DNA from: Oopsacas minuta | Taxonomy: Eukaryota > Porifera > Hexactinellida > Lyssacinosida > Leucopsacidae | Length of the DNA: 64,000 nucleotides | Direction: 5' to 3' | NCBI GenBank assembly: GCA_024704765.1 | Contig: JAKMXF010000222.1 | Span: 124,001-188,000, forward strand | Shown: piece after piece, positions 1-10,057 of the stretch | Numbering within the stretch: the first letter of the stretch is position 1 | How the letters are laid out: each line of letters starts with the position of its first letter | Made by a program: the position numbers and the translations under genes | The notes under the pieces: model-generated | What the model was told of the DNA's origin: nothing | Database searches by the model: none | The model's input: only the letters and a program-made list of their open reading frames with translations

Positions 1-100
1 GTTGGAATTAGAATATTTATATGACATAAATAAAAGAAATCCACCATCCATGGTTAAATATCTAATAAGCATTTAGGGGACCATTTGGGTCAAAAACCGC
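1..100. mobile_element. Family A MITE, right half, in a DNAJC13 intron
   Basis: The sequence from the CCACCATCCATGG motif (about 42-54) through TTAAATATCTAATAA and the trailing TAGGGG..CCATTT matches the right ends of the elements at 5978-6105, 6539-6647, 12336-12477 and 14926-15072. The left half lies beyond the window edge or has been lost. It sits in the intron just upstream of the acceptor at 120-121. Confidence 0.7.
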
Positions 101-121
101 GTTTCATCACAACTATTTTAG

Positions 122-3100
122 GTGGTTTAAAGGTATTACTTGATTTCGTCACTCTTGCCCATCTACACACAAGCAGAGCTCAGACCCCCATGCAATCCAA
201 CTTACTAGAAGCCCCTCAAGGTATAGAATATGATATAGAGAGGGAATGGTATTACGGGAATAAGGATAAGGAAAGACTCGGTCCGTTCTCTTTCAAGGAA
301 ATAAAAGAATTCTGGAATGAACAGGAAATAAACGAAACGACACGTTGTTGGGCTCAAGGGCTAGATGGCTGGAAACCATTGAGAGAAGTAGCACAGCTAA
401 AATGGTGCTTATTTGCGACTGGAAACGCCCTAATGAATGAAACTGAACTAGCAACACTCGTACTAGGTAAGAAATACATGACCATATATGGTAATATCCC
501 TTATATTATACTGATTATCTTCTTATAGGTATTTTTATTAAAATCGTAGAGTATTATCCTAGTAGAGATGTAGATAACGCTATCATACGGCCTCTACCTA
601 AATGCAAGAGAGCCCTCAGTGATCCAAGTTATCTACCTCATATTGTACAGCTACTGGTCACGTTTGATCCTGGATTAGTTGATAAAACAGTCCGTCTACT
701 CAATTTAGTCATGGAAGACAATCCGCAATTGCCTCGTATATTCATGACAGGTGCGTTCTTCTTCATAATGATGTACACAGGCTCTAATATTCTTCCAATT
801 GGAAGGTTCCTAAAGTATACCCACATGAGACAGAGCTTTAGACCAGAAGAAATAACGCAAAATTCTAGTGATATAATGATACAGTCAGTGCTAGGACAAC
901 TTCTCCCTGAAGCAATGGTGTGTTATCTAGAGAACCATGGACCAGAGAAATTCGCAGAAACATTTCTCGGCGATTTTGACACCCCTGAGGCCATATGGAG
1001 TCATGAAATGAGACGTTTGTTGATTGAGAGAATAGCCGCACATATCGGAGACTTCAGTCCCAGGCTCCGATCTAACACACGCTCTCTCTACCAATACTGT
1101 TCTATTCCAGTAATACAGTATCCACAATTAGAGAACGAGTTATTCTGTAACATATACTACCTCAGACATCTGTGTAACACAGATAAGTTCCCTGACTGGC
1201 CAATTAAAGAACCAATTAAATTGTTAAAGAATGTTCTAGAAGAATGGAAACGTGAAGTGGACAAGAAACCTCCAAGTATTACTTGGGAAGAAGCGTACAG
1301 AATATTGAATCTACGAACTGATAAAGGCCAACAAGATCAAGCTACAATCCGTAAGGCATATTTTAGAATGGCTCAGAAATATCATCCAGATAAAAACCCG
1401 AATGGAAGACAAGTATTCGATGAAGTTAACAAATCATATGAATTTCTATGTTCAGTACACGTGAACTCTACAGTCGGCCCTGATCCCATTAGAATAGTAT
1501 TACTACTCCAGACACAGTCTATTCTATTCAAAAGATACTCTGATACTTTACATCCTTATAAATACGCCGGATATCCTATGTTGATTAAAACCATCTCATT
1601 TGAGAACGATGATTCAAGTCTGTTTAAGAAGACTACTCCTTTATTGCCTGCTGCCGCAGAACTATGCTATCACACTATTAATAATTCTGCATTGAATGTT
1701 GAGGAGTTGAGACGTGAAAATGGCTTGGAACATTTACAGAATTCGTTTGACAGATGTCTAGATATTCTCAGTTTTGCTACAGTAGATACTGATACTCCTG
1801 CTATTATTCTAGGACATGTTCTAAAGTGTTATTCTGTAGCTGTTTGTTTTGAAGGGTGTCGTGAGAAAATATACGAAATGCCGGGGGTAATTCGCGGAAT
1901 TTGTCGCACTCTCTACTACAAGAATACTCAACAGCTGTGTATGGTAGCAGCTGATTGTGTGTGTGCATTTGCTCAAGACACAAAACTACAAACTTGCCTT
2001 CTAGAAAATGGTATTCTATGGCATTTGCTATTATACCTATTCCAATACGATTACACCCTGGATGAAAGTGGAGTAGAAGCTAAATCTGAAACAAACGTAC
2101 AAGAAATACACAATGATTTAGCAAGAAGGTGTGTCCATGCGTTACGACGATTGGGGGGTAGACAGCCTGTGGACGAGGCTGCGATTAGGACCCCAGACAA
2201 CCCAAATGTCAACACGTGTCTCACTGGTATGCTGACATACTATCTGTCTAGACAAATGGGTAAATTAAGTATTCGTGAATTCTTAAAACTATTCTCCTGC
2301 AATACAGAAACTCCATATCTAATCTGGGATAACAGAACGAGAGCTGAACTGAATGAATATTTAGAAACACAGCAAGAAACACAAATCAAAACAAGTAGTG
2401 GAGAACCTCACCTAGGTGCTACTTTCCAATTCAGTGTCCTTACTGATGAGTTAGTAGTAGGCAATACATACGTACGTGTGTATAACGAACAACCAATGTT
2501 TGTACTAGAAGACCCCTCAGATTTCGCTTCATGTTTGATAGAGTTCTTAGGACAACAAGCTCAGTATCTTCAATCACGCTTACAAATGACTGAGAACTTA
2601 TTTGACGGTTTAAACGACCAAAATCGTATAAAACATTCTGAAATGAGTTTAGAAGCTTTGAGTAATGTTATAAAGAGTAACGGTGGTACAGAAATCCAAT
2701 GCATTGGACATTTCACGTTACTATTCTCTCTACTATCGATACAGGACGCGAAGAGACTGAAAGAACTCGCTCTTGATGTTATCCTAAACGTGACCGGAAA
2801 TAAGAAATGTGTGAACAACATAGCAGATGCTAACACGCTACATTTCCTACTGATGGCCCTACCATCTCTCCCAAACTCTCATGACGTCATCCTTGAGATA
2901 TTAATGGCATTAGCCTCACATACAGCTATCATTAAAGAAATGCTACAGAAAGGCGGCCTTATATACCTTTTGGATCTATTCTGTAATGCAACTTCAGGAG
3001 ATATACGTGAAGCTACAGCTACGCTATTCTCTAAAATGATAGCAGATAAACTAGCTGGCCCTAAAGTGCGTATTATTATTATTAAATTCCTGCCGTTGAT

Positions 3101-4121
3101 ATTCTTAGACGCGATGCGAGATAATCCAGAAGCAGCTGTTCACATGTTCGAGAATGTACATGAGAACCCTGAGCTTATTTGGAACGATGAAGCTAGGAAC
3201 AAAGTGTCAGCTACAATAGCTCAAATGGTTGTTAAGGTCAATGCAAGACAACAAGAAGATCCGTTAGCTGTGTGGAGACTACCAGAAGATTTCACTGTGG
3301 CTTATTCTGATATAGAGGGTGAGGTAGAAGTAGGAGGAGTATACCTACGTTTATATATAAACCAGCCCTCCTGGGTGTTACGCCGTCCTAAAGAATTTCT
3401 AATCGCGATTTTAGACAAATTTTGTCTTTTATGCGACATGTTAAGTCCAGATGGTCAGGTCTTAGAGATGGTGACATCATCATTAAAATGTTTCTTAATT
3501 CATCATACAGCACTTGCTGATCAGATTCCTCCGTTAGGGCATATTCCGCGGATTTTCACACTTATGACGCCGAAAAATTCCGCGATTAACAAATCATGTG
3601 TAGAGGTAATCCTCCCTATGACAGATTCAGAAGTTTGTGTGCGTACAATCGCGAAATGTAAATGTATAGACCCGTTAATAACCGCAATGAAGACACGAAA
3701 TGACATCATACTCCCTGCCAATGAAGTGCTAGCTCAAATGCTAGATAGAAATATCTCGGAATTAGTATCACAAGCTCTAGACGTAGGCTTAGTGCATTAT
3801 CTCCTCGCTCTGCTAGAGAACTCGTTAGAAAACGTAGATAATGTCGGAGCAGTGAAAGCACAGATGGTCAAGGTGTTAAAGGCAATGGCACAAGATTTAT
3901 CATACGGACAACGTGTTACAGAGATTTTAGACAGCTCACCAATATGGAGCATATATAAAGAACAAAAACATGACCTATTCTTAACAGACACAAGAGTATC
4001 TGGATATTTAACAGGCCCAGGCGTAGCAGGTTATCTTACTGCCCCTACAGTTAGTAATAAAACAATGAGCTCAGCTCCACCCCCACTTGTTCCACCAGAT
4101 GACCAAGACCACCGTGATTAA
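122..4121 (+). CDS. DNAJC13: DNAJC13/RME-8, endosomal J-domain protein (3' part only)
   Basis: C-terminal portion of the large endosomal Hsc70 co-chaperone RME-8, which acts with retromer and SNX1 in sorting and clathrin uncoating. Two exons are visible: 122-466 (acceptor AG at 120-121, donor GTAAGA at 467) and 529-4121 (acceptor AG at 527-528). The split glycine codon joins them in frame and the stop is at 4119-4121. The first exon encodes the GYF-like module around WYYGNKDKERLGPFSF (about 245-340). The J domain lies at about 1277-1450, with the HPD motif at 1383-1391. The rest is helical armadillo-like sequence typical of RME-8. About 1,310 residues are encoded here against roughly 2,240 in the human protein, so the N-terminal exons lie upstream of the window. 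Recognition rests on the GYF-like/J-domain order and near-verbatim stretches such as LPHIVQLLVTFDP. Confidence 0.95.
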
Positions 4122-4658
4122 CATTTCACCATCTTTCATTGTGTATATATATATATTGCACTCTAACCCTAGCCCTGTCACGACTATGTATATACTACAC
4201 AAATGTGAGATTGTTATTACGTAGAAAGTTATTGTTAGTTATAATTAGAATAATATATTAGTGATATCTATAAACCGGATAAAATTTTTATGGATTAGAG
4301 AATTCGGTATGCTACTGTATATGTATTCAATTGGAGACCAGCTGATTTGCTTTTATATTATCAATATAGTAATTTGTCAATTCATTAAATATATGGGGTA
4401 TACAGCCTACTCTCGTTATATCAAAGCTTGAGGGACTGCGATAATTATTTCGATATGAAGGGAGTTGACGGTAATATCCATCTCTAGAGTAATAATATTA
4501 GTGATGTCACTAAATATTAAAAAGACCGAATTAAATACAATCCAATAGCAGAATTTTCCTATTTATACCCTTGTGCATTTTGAGACACTGTTAATTTGTA
4601 TTGTATTAACAATATATTTAGTTGGTATAACTGTATTAACAGTTGCCATCTGTATAGA
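4122..4658. other. Intergenic region DNAJC13-TTLL4 with a short family B MITE
   Basis: AT-rich spacer. It holds a short (TA)n run at about 4145-4157 and, at 4402-4473, a 72-bp palindrome-like element. That element starts ACAG..CTCTCGTTATATC, ends GGGAGTTGACGGTA, and carries the GGGACTGCGATAATTATTTCGATAT core of family B. It is a short internally deleted copy of the elements listed at 8866, 51445 and 62754. Nothing else was recognised. It should also contain the DNAJC13 3' end and the TTLL4 promoter, which I cannot place. Confidence 0.7.
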
Positions 4659-7600
4659 ATGGCCCAGTATCAACCTAGTGCTTATAGAATTGGATCACTC
4701 GCCCAATCAGTGTTTACGAATAAAATATCAGACATCGATTCTATAAGAAATCCCTTATCTCTACGATCATATCACATACCAGCCAAGAGTATTAAGACAT
4801 TTGAACCTCAGGATTATGAACACAATCCCCCAAATGTTGAGCTAGTTATCAACAAGTCTAATTCTGAAATATGTTTATCTGAGTTAGATTACCCAAGATT
4901 TTCAGGTTAGAATTCAATTATTTCTATATGTTACTTATAAGTATAATAATCCATTCTTTAGATAATATTCAAGATTCAGATTATCCATCAAGCTGTACAT
5001 GCTGGGATGAAATGACGTCACCACGATTAAACGCATACAGCTGTAACACTATTGGATTAATAGATGATGGAAATGATTCGCTGGAGAGTGGGATAGGAGA
5101 AGTTGACTATGAATCTGATGTATTTGAAGCTGGGATGGATGAAAGAGGAGATTTTGAAGAAATAGTAGAAGTATTGAATGATAAACTTGTAATTTCACCA
5201 ACAAGTTCCACTGAAGTATGTTTTATTAATAACCTAGCATAGCGGTTCCCAGCGCAGATCTAGCTATGAAAATGCTTCCCTGGTGCTGTACTTTTTTAAT
5301 ACTTATTTTACATAGACAAAGTTACTATCACGATCCAGCAGCACACAATCATATAATTCTCTAAAATATACTACATCTATTATACTACCATCTCATAAAC
5401 ATGCTGACGTCACAAGACAAATCCCATTCTTCAAACAATCTATGTTCTATAAGTTCCCACCTACTATTAACTTCCCATTACCTAACGAATGTATAGACCA
5501 TATTCCTGCTAACATAGAAACAGTGTTGAAATGGAGGCCTTCTACTATTACGCCTGTAGTTGTGAAGTCGTGTATAGCGAAAGCTGGCTTTAGGTGAGTT
5601 AATCGCTGTGTTAGAACAATAAGAATTTATTTTACGTAAATATTCCTCTCAGGATGTCAAATAGCAAGGACTGGATAGGATACTTCGGAAAACACATGAA
5701 AGCAGCTACATTCAAGAGTATAAAACCATTTCAGAAGGTTAACCATCTACCTGGTAGCTTCCATATGGGTAGGAAGGATAGCATGTGGAAAAGTATTATC
5801 AGAATGCAGGCTAGATTCTCTAAAAAAGAATTTGACTTCGTACCTCAAACATTTATACTTCCGGCAGAGTATGAAGCTTTCAAGCATGATTATGAGAGTA
5901 AAGGTTCTAAAGCTAGATGGATAATGAAGCCGCCTGCTAGCGCTAGAGGTTAGCTAAACTCTTACCCTTCCTATTTGTTATTAGTATTTAACCATGGATG
6001 GTGAATTTGGTTACTCTGCTTGGGTTGTCGCTTGTTTAGAGGGATATTTGTATATAGCATAAATAACAAATCTAGTATCCATGGTTCAATAACTAATAAC
6101 ATATAGGGGTGACTATTTATGATAATAACAAATCTCTATATTTGACATAAATTATTCTATAGGAATTGGTGTACAAATGGTGAAAAAGTTCAATTTAGTT
6201 CCTCGTAACCGTTCAATACTAGTACAGCAGTATATATCTAATCCAATGCTTATTAACGACAGTAAATGTGACCTCCGTATCTACGTGTATATCACATCTA
6301 TGGACCCCCTGCGTCTGTATATTTATGACGATGGACTTGTACGTTTCGCTACTGTAAAATACTCAACCGCGACTAGACACTTATCAAACCGGTTTGTACA
6401 TCTCACTAACTATTCAGTTAACAAGAAAAATAAAAACTTTCAAGCTAACACAGATGAGACTGTGAGACAAGGACATAAATGGGGATTGAAAGCTCTATGG
6501 CCGTATCTAGCTGAAAGGTAAGTTTCCCCTATATATGCTTATTAGATACTAAACCATGGATGGCGGACTACTCGCTTGGTTGGAGGGGGATATCTATATA
6601 CCTTAAAATAAACCAAATCGACCATTCATGGTTAGATATCTAATAACCATATAGTGAGATCATTTTAACCAAAAACTCAATAACTAATTCATTTCATACT
6701 TAATAGTAGTTTTAGCTGCGTATAGTTCTGCTTCTTTAAGGAAAGTTCCTAGTATAAGTCCTACCTCGCTTTGTGATAAACTTATCTGCTTTTCAATTGC
6801 GTTTCTGAGCTCGTCTTTGATAGATTTCGTTTTCTGCCTCGTACTTTTCGGTAGAATATTTAATTTAACTTTTCCTTCATTAATAATACACATTAGCTCC
6901 TCCAATAAATCTACATTGAAAAGATATTTGATAAGATTTGGGTAATTGAACTGTTCCATACTTCTGACTAGATCAATAACTTTGGTGAATGTTTGTTGCT
7001 GGTTATGCCATGCATACTGAATCAGTACAATCAAGCCTCCTAATATAGTTTGATTGGGTACATTAACCAATTTACTGTCAATAATCGCGATTGTTAAGTG
7101 TACCATATATGGTATCAAATCTTCGCTTCTAGTGCGTAGCAATGAGAATGTAGTTTTCCTATTAGAAGCTTTGTAGACAGCTGGTGGGCAATATTGGTAA
7201 TTACAGTGATTTAGAATATCTTTTAGAACTTTTGTAATACCAAATCCTGCTGCATCAATTCCCCCTCTCTGTAGCAAACAGAGATTTCTTTGTATCTCAA
7301 TACGCCATGCAAGTGCTTTGTTCAAATTATCCTTATTACGAGATTCTTCGTACTGTAGCCGTCCTAGAGCTTCAGTGAAGTTTAAGTGGTATGTATGCAT
7401 ATCCGCGAGGAATAAATTTATCCAATGCCATTCTTCTATACCCCATTGTTGTATTATACGTTGAAATTCACTTTTATATGTTTCGCTTGAATGAAGGAAT
7501 TGCCAGCATTTCGACGCAGCCATCAAACACTCACGAATTCTAGCTTCTTGAACTTCAAAACTCTGATTTAAATCGAACTCCATCGTTTCAGGTTTAAGAT

Positions 7601-9904
7601 TTAACTGATCTGTGTGTGGATGTGCTATTATAACCAGAAATGCTGGATAAGAGTTTGTACTATCTCCTGCGATTCTTAACACGTTCTCATAATACTCCCA
7701 AGCTGTTTGGAAGAACAATAGAACAGCTATGTAGAAAGATCCAATAGCAACTTGTAGTGATTTCTTATTAGATATTTCTTCAAGAGCTTGCCATCTAACC
7801 ATTGGCTGTTGTTTTGTACTCAGATTGATATTACCAACTATTTCAGGCCATTGGCATTTTTTCGCGATAAGGCATAACAATTCGTATAGCTTACTCCATC
7901 CATTTTCCGCGAATATTGCGTCATCAATTTCTTTACGGAATAGAATTTCTGTACCAATCGTGTAGAAATTAGTTGATAGCTCTAACCATTGACAAAAATG
8001 TCCAGTTTTTAAACTAATATTCTGTTGCTGTTCTGCTCGTATAATCGGTTTGTCTACGATAATATCGTTACAAGCAAGAAGTTTAGGAATAATATCACAA
8101 ACTAGGATCTTTTTAAACGGATTTATAAGAACGTCCGTGTTTACAGTGGATGCTCCTTTAGCTAGAATATCCAGAGCTTCTAGTCCATACATAGAAGTAG
8201 TCTCAGGGAATAGCGTCATAAGAGCTAGCAGTATCTGTGACTTACTCATGAGATCTTCAACCTTATTAGCGGCTTCTCTAAGCGCCTGTTTTTGTGTTTC
8301 AACCGGAAGTTGTAGGAATACATCCCTAAAAGTATCCTTTGGTGGATCTTGTGATAGTAGAGTTAGCGCGATACCTTCTAAGAATTCCCATAACTCTGGT
8401 TCTTCAGGAAATTCCCGTATTATATACTCGAGGTATTTTCTAGCACCAATTAAGTCATCACAGGATTTATATAGGAACAGTGTTTTGAGTTGAATTGTGA
8501 AATTACCTGCGAAAAGCGTAGAAGCGGTTAATATCCACGATTTAGCCCCATTTCTATCTCCCTTATACAGACAACGATCGCATTTATCTAATATATTCAT
8601 TATAGTAGGATCCATTATTTATCTTCTCTCTCCGAAATTGCTATAATCTCTGCTCTCCTAGCTCGTATCTTCTCTATTTTTTCTTGTGCTAGACGCTCGT
8701 CAATATTAAATATCCTACTGGTGAATAACGGTGTGAATAAGCCAATAGTCATAAGAGTGAATGCAAGGAATAGTTTCGCTCTCTGCCTAGGGTTTTCAAA
8801 CATTAGCTAAAAGTTGTGCAAAAATTATTAATTCGGTAAAATATGCTAAATACAGACAAATCAAAACAGTCACTCCCTGTTATACCAAACATAGATATAA
8901 TAGAAACACCTGCTAATATCAAAGTCTTAAATTGTACAAATATGGTCCCAAACCGTCAAAGTAACATAATTTACATCGGTTATTTCGAAGTAATTATCGC
9001 TGTCCCTTGGGCTTTGATGTAACAGGAGTTGACTGTATTATTATATAATGCACTATCCCAGAGGTGTAGATTCAGATAAAGTTTGGAGAGATATAAAAGA
9101 GTTAGTATTAAAGACGATAATAGCATCTGAGAATTACATAAACAGTCAAATAAAGGCTAATGTAAGAAACAAAGAGTGTGTATTTGAGCTGTTTGGATTT
9201 GATGTTATGCTAGATGATAAGTATAAACCTTGGCTAATAGAGGTTAACATCTCTCCAAGGTGAGTGTAAATATATATACGTATATATATTTTTTCGCGAG
9301 TGTTAACTCGTATTTAACTTGTATTATATATAGTTTACATTCAACCTCTGGGCTTGATTTGAACATTAAAGGTCCTATGCTCTGTCATGTATTAAACCTA
9401 ACTGGATTTAGAATACCCAATCAGCACTGGGATAGAATTCCCCTCACGAACGATGAAAAATCGAAGCATGCCCATTTCATGAGTGCTTGTCCTCATGAAG
9501 AAACTTCCTATATGAATTCTATACTTGAAACACTTACACCGGATGATATGAGAATGATTATTGAGACAGAAGACGAGTTCACACGAAAGGGGAGTTTTCA
9601 GTTAGTTTTCCCAATCTCTCAGACAATTCCTCACCTAAAATACTTCTCAATACAGAGGTATTACAACTTACTATTACATGCTTGGTTCTCTAATCCTCAT
9701 TACAAGGCTGGAAGAGGTATTTCTATGTTGAGAGAATTTGCTAGACAGGGTATACCTTTTAAAACGCAACCACCTCTCATGCACGTATGGACACACAAGC
9801 AAAGATCTCTCATTAAACCGTTGACTTTATCACCCAAAAAATACAAATTACCAACTTTAACTGGGGCGAAAGCTAAAAAGAAGAAAGTTCCAAAACTCAA
9901 ATAA
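4659..9904 (+). CDS. TTLL4: TTLL4-type tubulin polyglutamylase
   Basis: Tubulin tyrosine ligase-like enzyme that initiates glutamate side chains on tubulin and other targets in an ATP-dependent reaction. Exons: 4659-4905, 4962-5215, 5316-5593, 5653-5948, 6163-6517, 9062-9259 and 9334-9904. All junctions have GT..AG and keep frame, giving about 730 residues. The N-terminal ~165 residues are low-complexity and acidic. The TTL catalytic domain follows, with [12 protein letters not shown] across the 5948/6163 junction, [39 protein letters not shown], and [13 protein letters not shown] across 9259/9334. The last motifs fit TTLL4 better than other TTLLs. The start at 4659 (MAQYQPS) is preferred; an in-frame ATG at 4596 is possible. 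The C-terminus ends in a Lys-rich tail. The ~2.5-kb intron 6518-9061 contains INTS10 and a small gene on the other strand. Confidence 0.93.
5978..6105. mobile_element. Family A MITE in TTLL4 intron
   Basis: Inverted ends read TTATTAGTATTTAACCATGGATGG on the left and TATCCATGGTTCAATAACTAATAA on the right. It lies wholly inside the intron 5949-6162, so most of that intron is the element. It has no coding capacity. Confidence 0.75.
6539..6647. mobile_element. Family A MITE between TTLL4 exon 5 and INTS10 3' end
   Basis: Left end TTATTAGATACTAAACCATGG and right end CCATTCATGGTTAGATATCTAATAA are inverted repeats. The core CTCGCTTGGTTGGAGGGGGATA is shared with the copies at 12336 and, in reverse orientation, at 14926. 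It ends 37 bp from the INTS10 stop codon and may supply part of the INTS10 3' UTR. Confidence 0.8.
6684..8615 (-). CDS. INTS10: Integrator complex subunit 10 (INTS10-like)
   Basis: Single-exon gene of 643 residues, all helical. INTS10 belongs to the Integrator complex, which cleaves nascent snRNAs and attenuates mRNAs with RNA polymerase II. Recognition rests on the N-terminal region ([11 protein letters not shown], a repeat-like helical stretch) and [16 protein letters not shown], which closely parallels the human INTS10 segment NCFRKLFVCDVLPLI. The central AWEYYENV and C-terminal helices are also compatible. It is slightly shorter than human INTS10 (about 710). It lies on the opposite strand within a TTLL4 intron. 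The start ATG (8613-8615) shares its A with the TAA stop of the upstream 62-aa ORF (sequence TAATG). That suggests one bicistronic transcript, or a start further inside INTS10. Confidence 0.85.
   Translation of the reverse strand: MDPTIMNILDKCDRCLYKGDRNGAKSWILTASTLFAGNFTIQLKTLFLYKSCDDLIGARKYLEYIIREFPEEPELWEFLEGIALTLLSQDPPKDTFRDVFLQLPVETQKQALREAANKVEDLMSKSQILLALMTLFPETTSMYGLEALDILAKGASTVNTDVLINPFKKILVCDIIPKLLACNDIIVDKPIIRAEQQQNISLKTGHFCQWLELSTNFYTIGTEILFRKEIDDAIFAENGWSKLYELLCLIAKKCQWPEIVGNINLSTKQQPMVRWQALEEISNKKSLQVAIGSFYIAVLLFFQTAWEYYENVLRIAGDSTNSYPAFLVIIAHPHTDQLNLKPETMEFDLNQSFEVQEARIRECLMAASKCWQFLHSSETYKSEFQRIIQQWGIEEWHWINLFLADMHTYHLNFTEALGRLQYEESRNKDNLNKALAWRIEIQRNLCLLQRGGIDAAGFGITKVLKDILNHCNYQYCPPAVYKASNRKTTFSLLRTRSEDLIPYMVHLTIAIIDSKLVNVPNQTILGGLIVLIQYAWHNQQQTFTKVIDLVRSMEQFNYPNLIKYLFNVDLLEELMCIINEGKVKLNILPKSTRQKTKSIKDELRNAIEKQISLSQSEVGLILGTFLKEAELYAAKTTIKYEMN
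8615..8803 (-). CDS. 62-aa single-pass membrane microprotein
   Basis: Short ORF immediately upstream of INTS10, overlapping its start codon by one base. The predicted protein has a basic N-terminus (NPRQRAK), one hydrophobic segment at about residues 10-29 ([17 protein letters not shown]) and a charged helical tail rich in Glu, Arg and Lys ([19 protein letters not shown]). This layout fits a small mitochondrial or ER integral membrane protein of the SMIM/PIGBOS kind, but I cannot assign a family. In favour of a real gene: the ORF is intact, the composition is plausible and it lies between INTS10 and a MITE. Alternatively it is an upstream ORF that regulates INTS10. Confidence 0.6.
   Translation of the reverse strand: MFENPRQRAKLFLAFTLMTIGLFTPLFTSRIFNIDERLAQEKIEKIRARRAEIIAISEREDK
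8866..9037. mobile_element. Family B MITE in TTLL4 intron, upstream of the microprotein/INTS10
   Basis: Begins TACAGACAAATCAAAACAGTCACTCC and ends AACAGGAGTTGACTGTA. Internally it has AATATGGTCCCAAACCGTCA and the TTTCGAAGTAATTATCGCTG core shared by all family B copies. It abuts the TTLL4 acceptor at 9060-9061 and occupies the probable promoter of the nested - strand pair. Confidence 0.8.
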
Positions 9905-10057
9905 AGTCTAACTTGAATAAATAGCGCGTATTCGCGTTTTCGCGTTTTCACAAAACACTTGAGTTCGTACACTACAATTAGCATATATATAATATCACTT
10001 ATCGATATATTTATACGTGTTAGTTTCTTATAATTCACTTTTATTAATTAATTAGCA

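Noticed and set aside
9700-10038. - strand ORF of 112 residues opposite the TTLL4 end
   Set aside because: Antisense to conserved TTLL4 coding sequence and lacking any recognisable domain.
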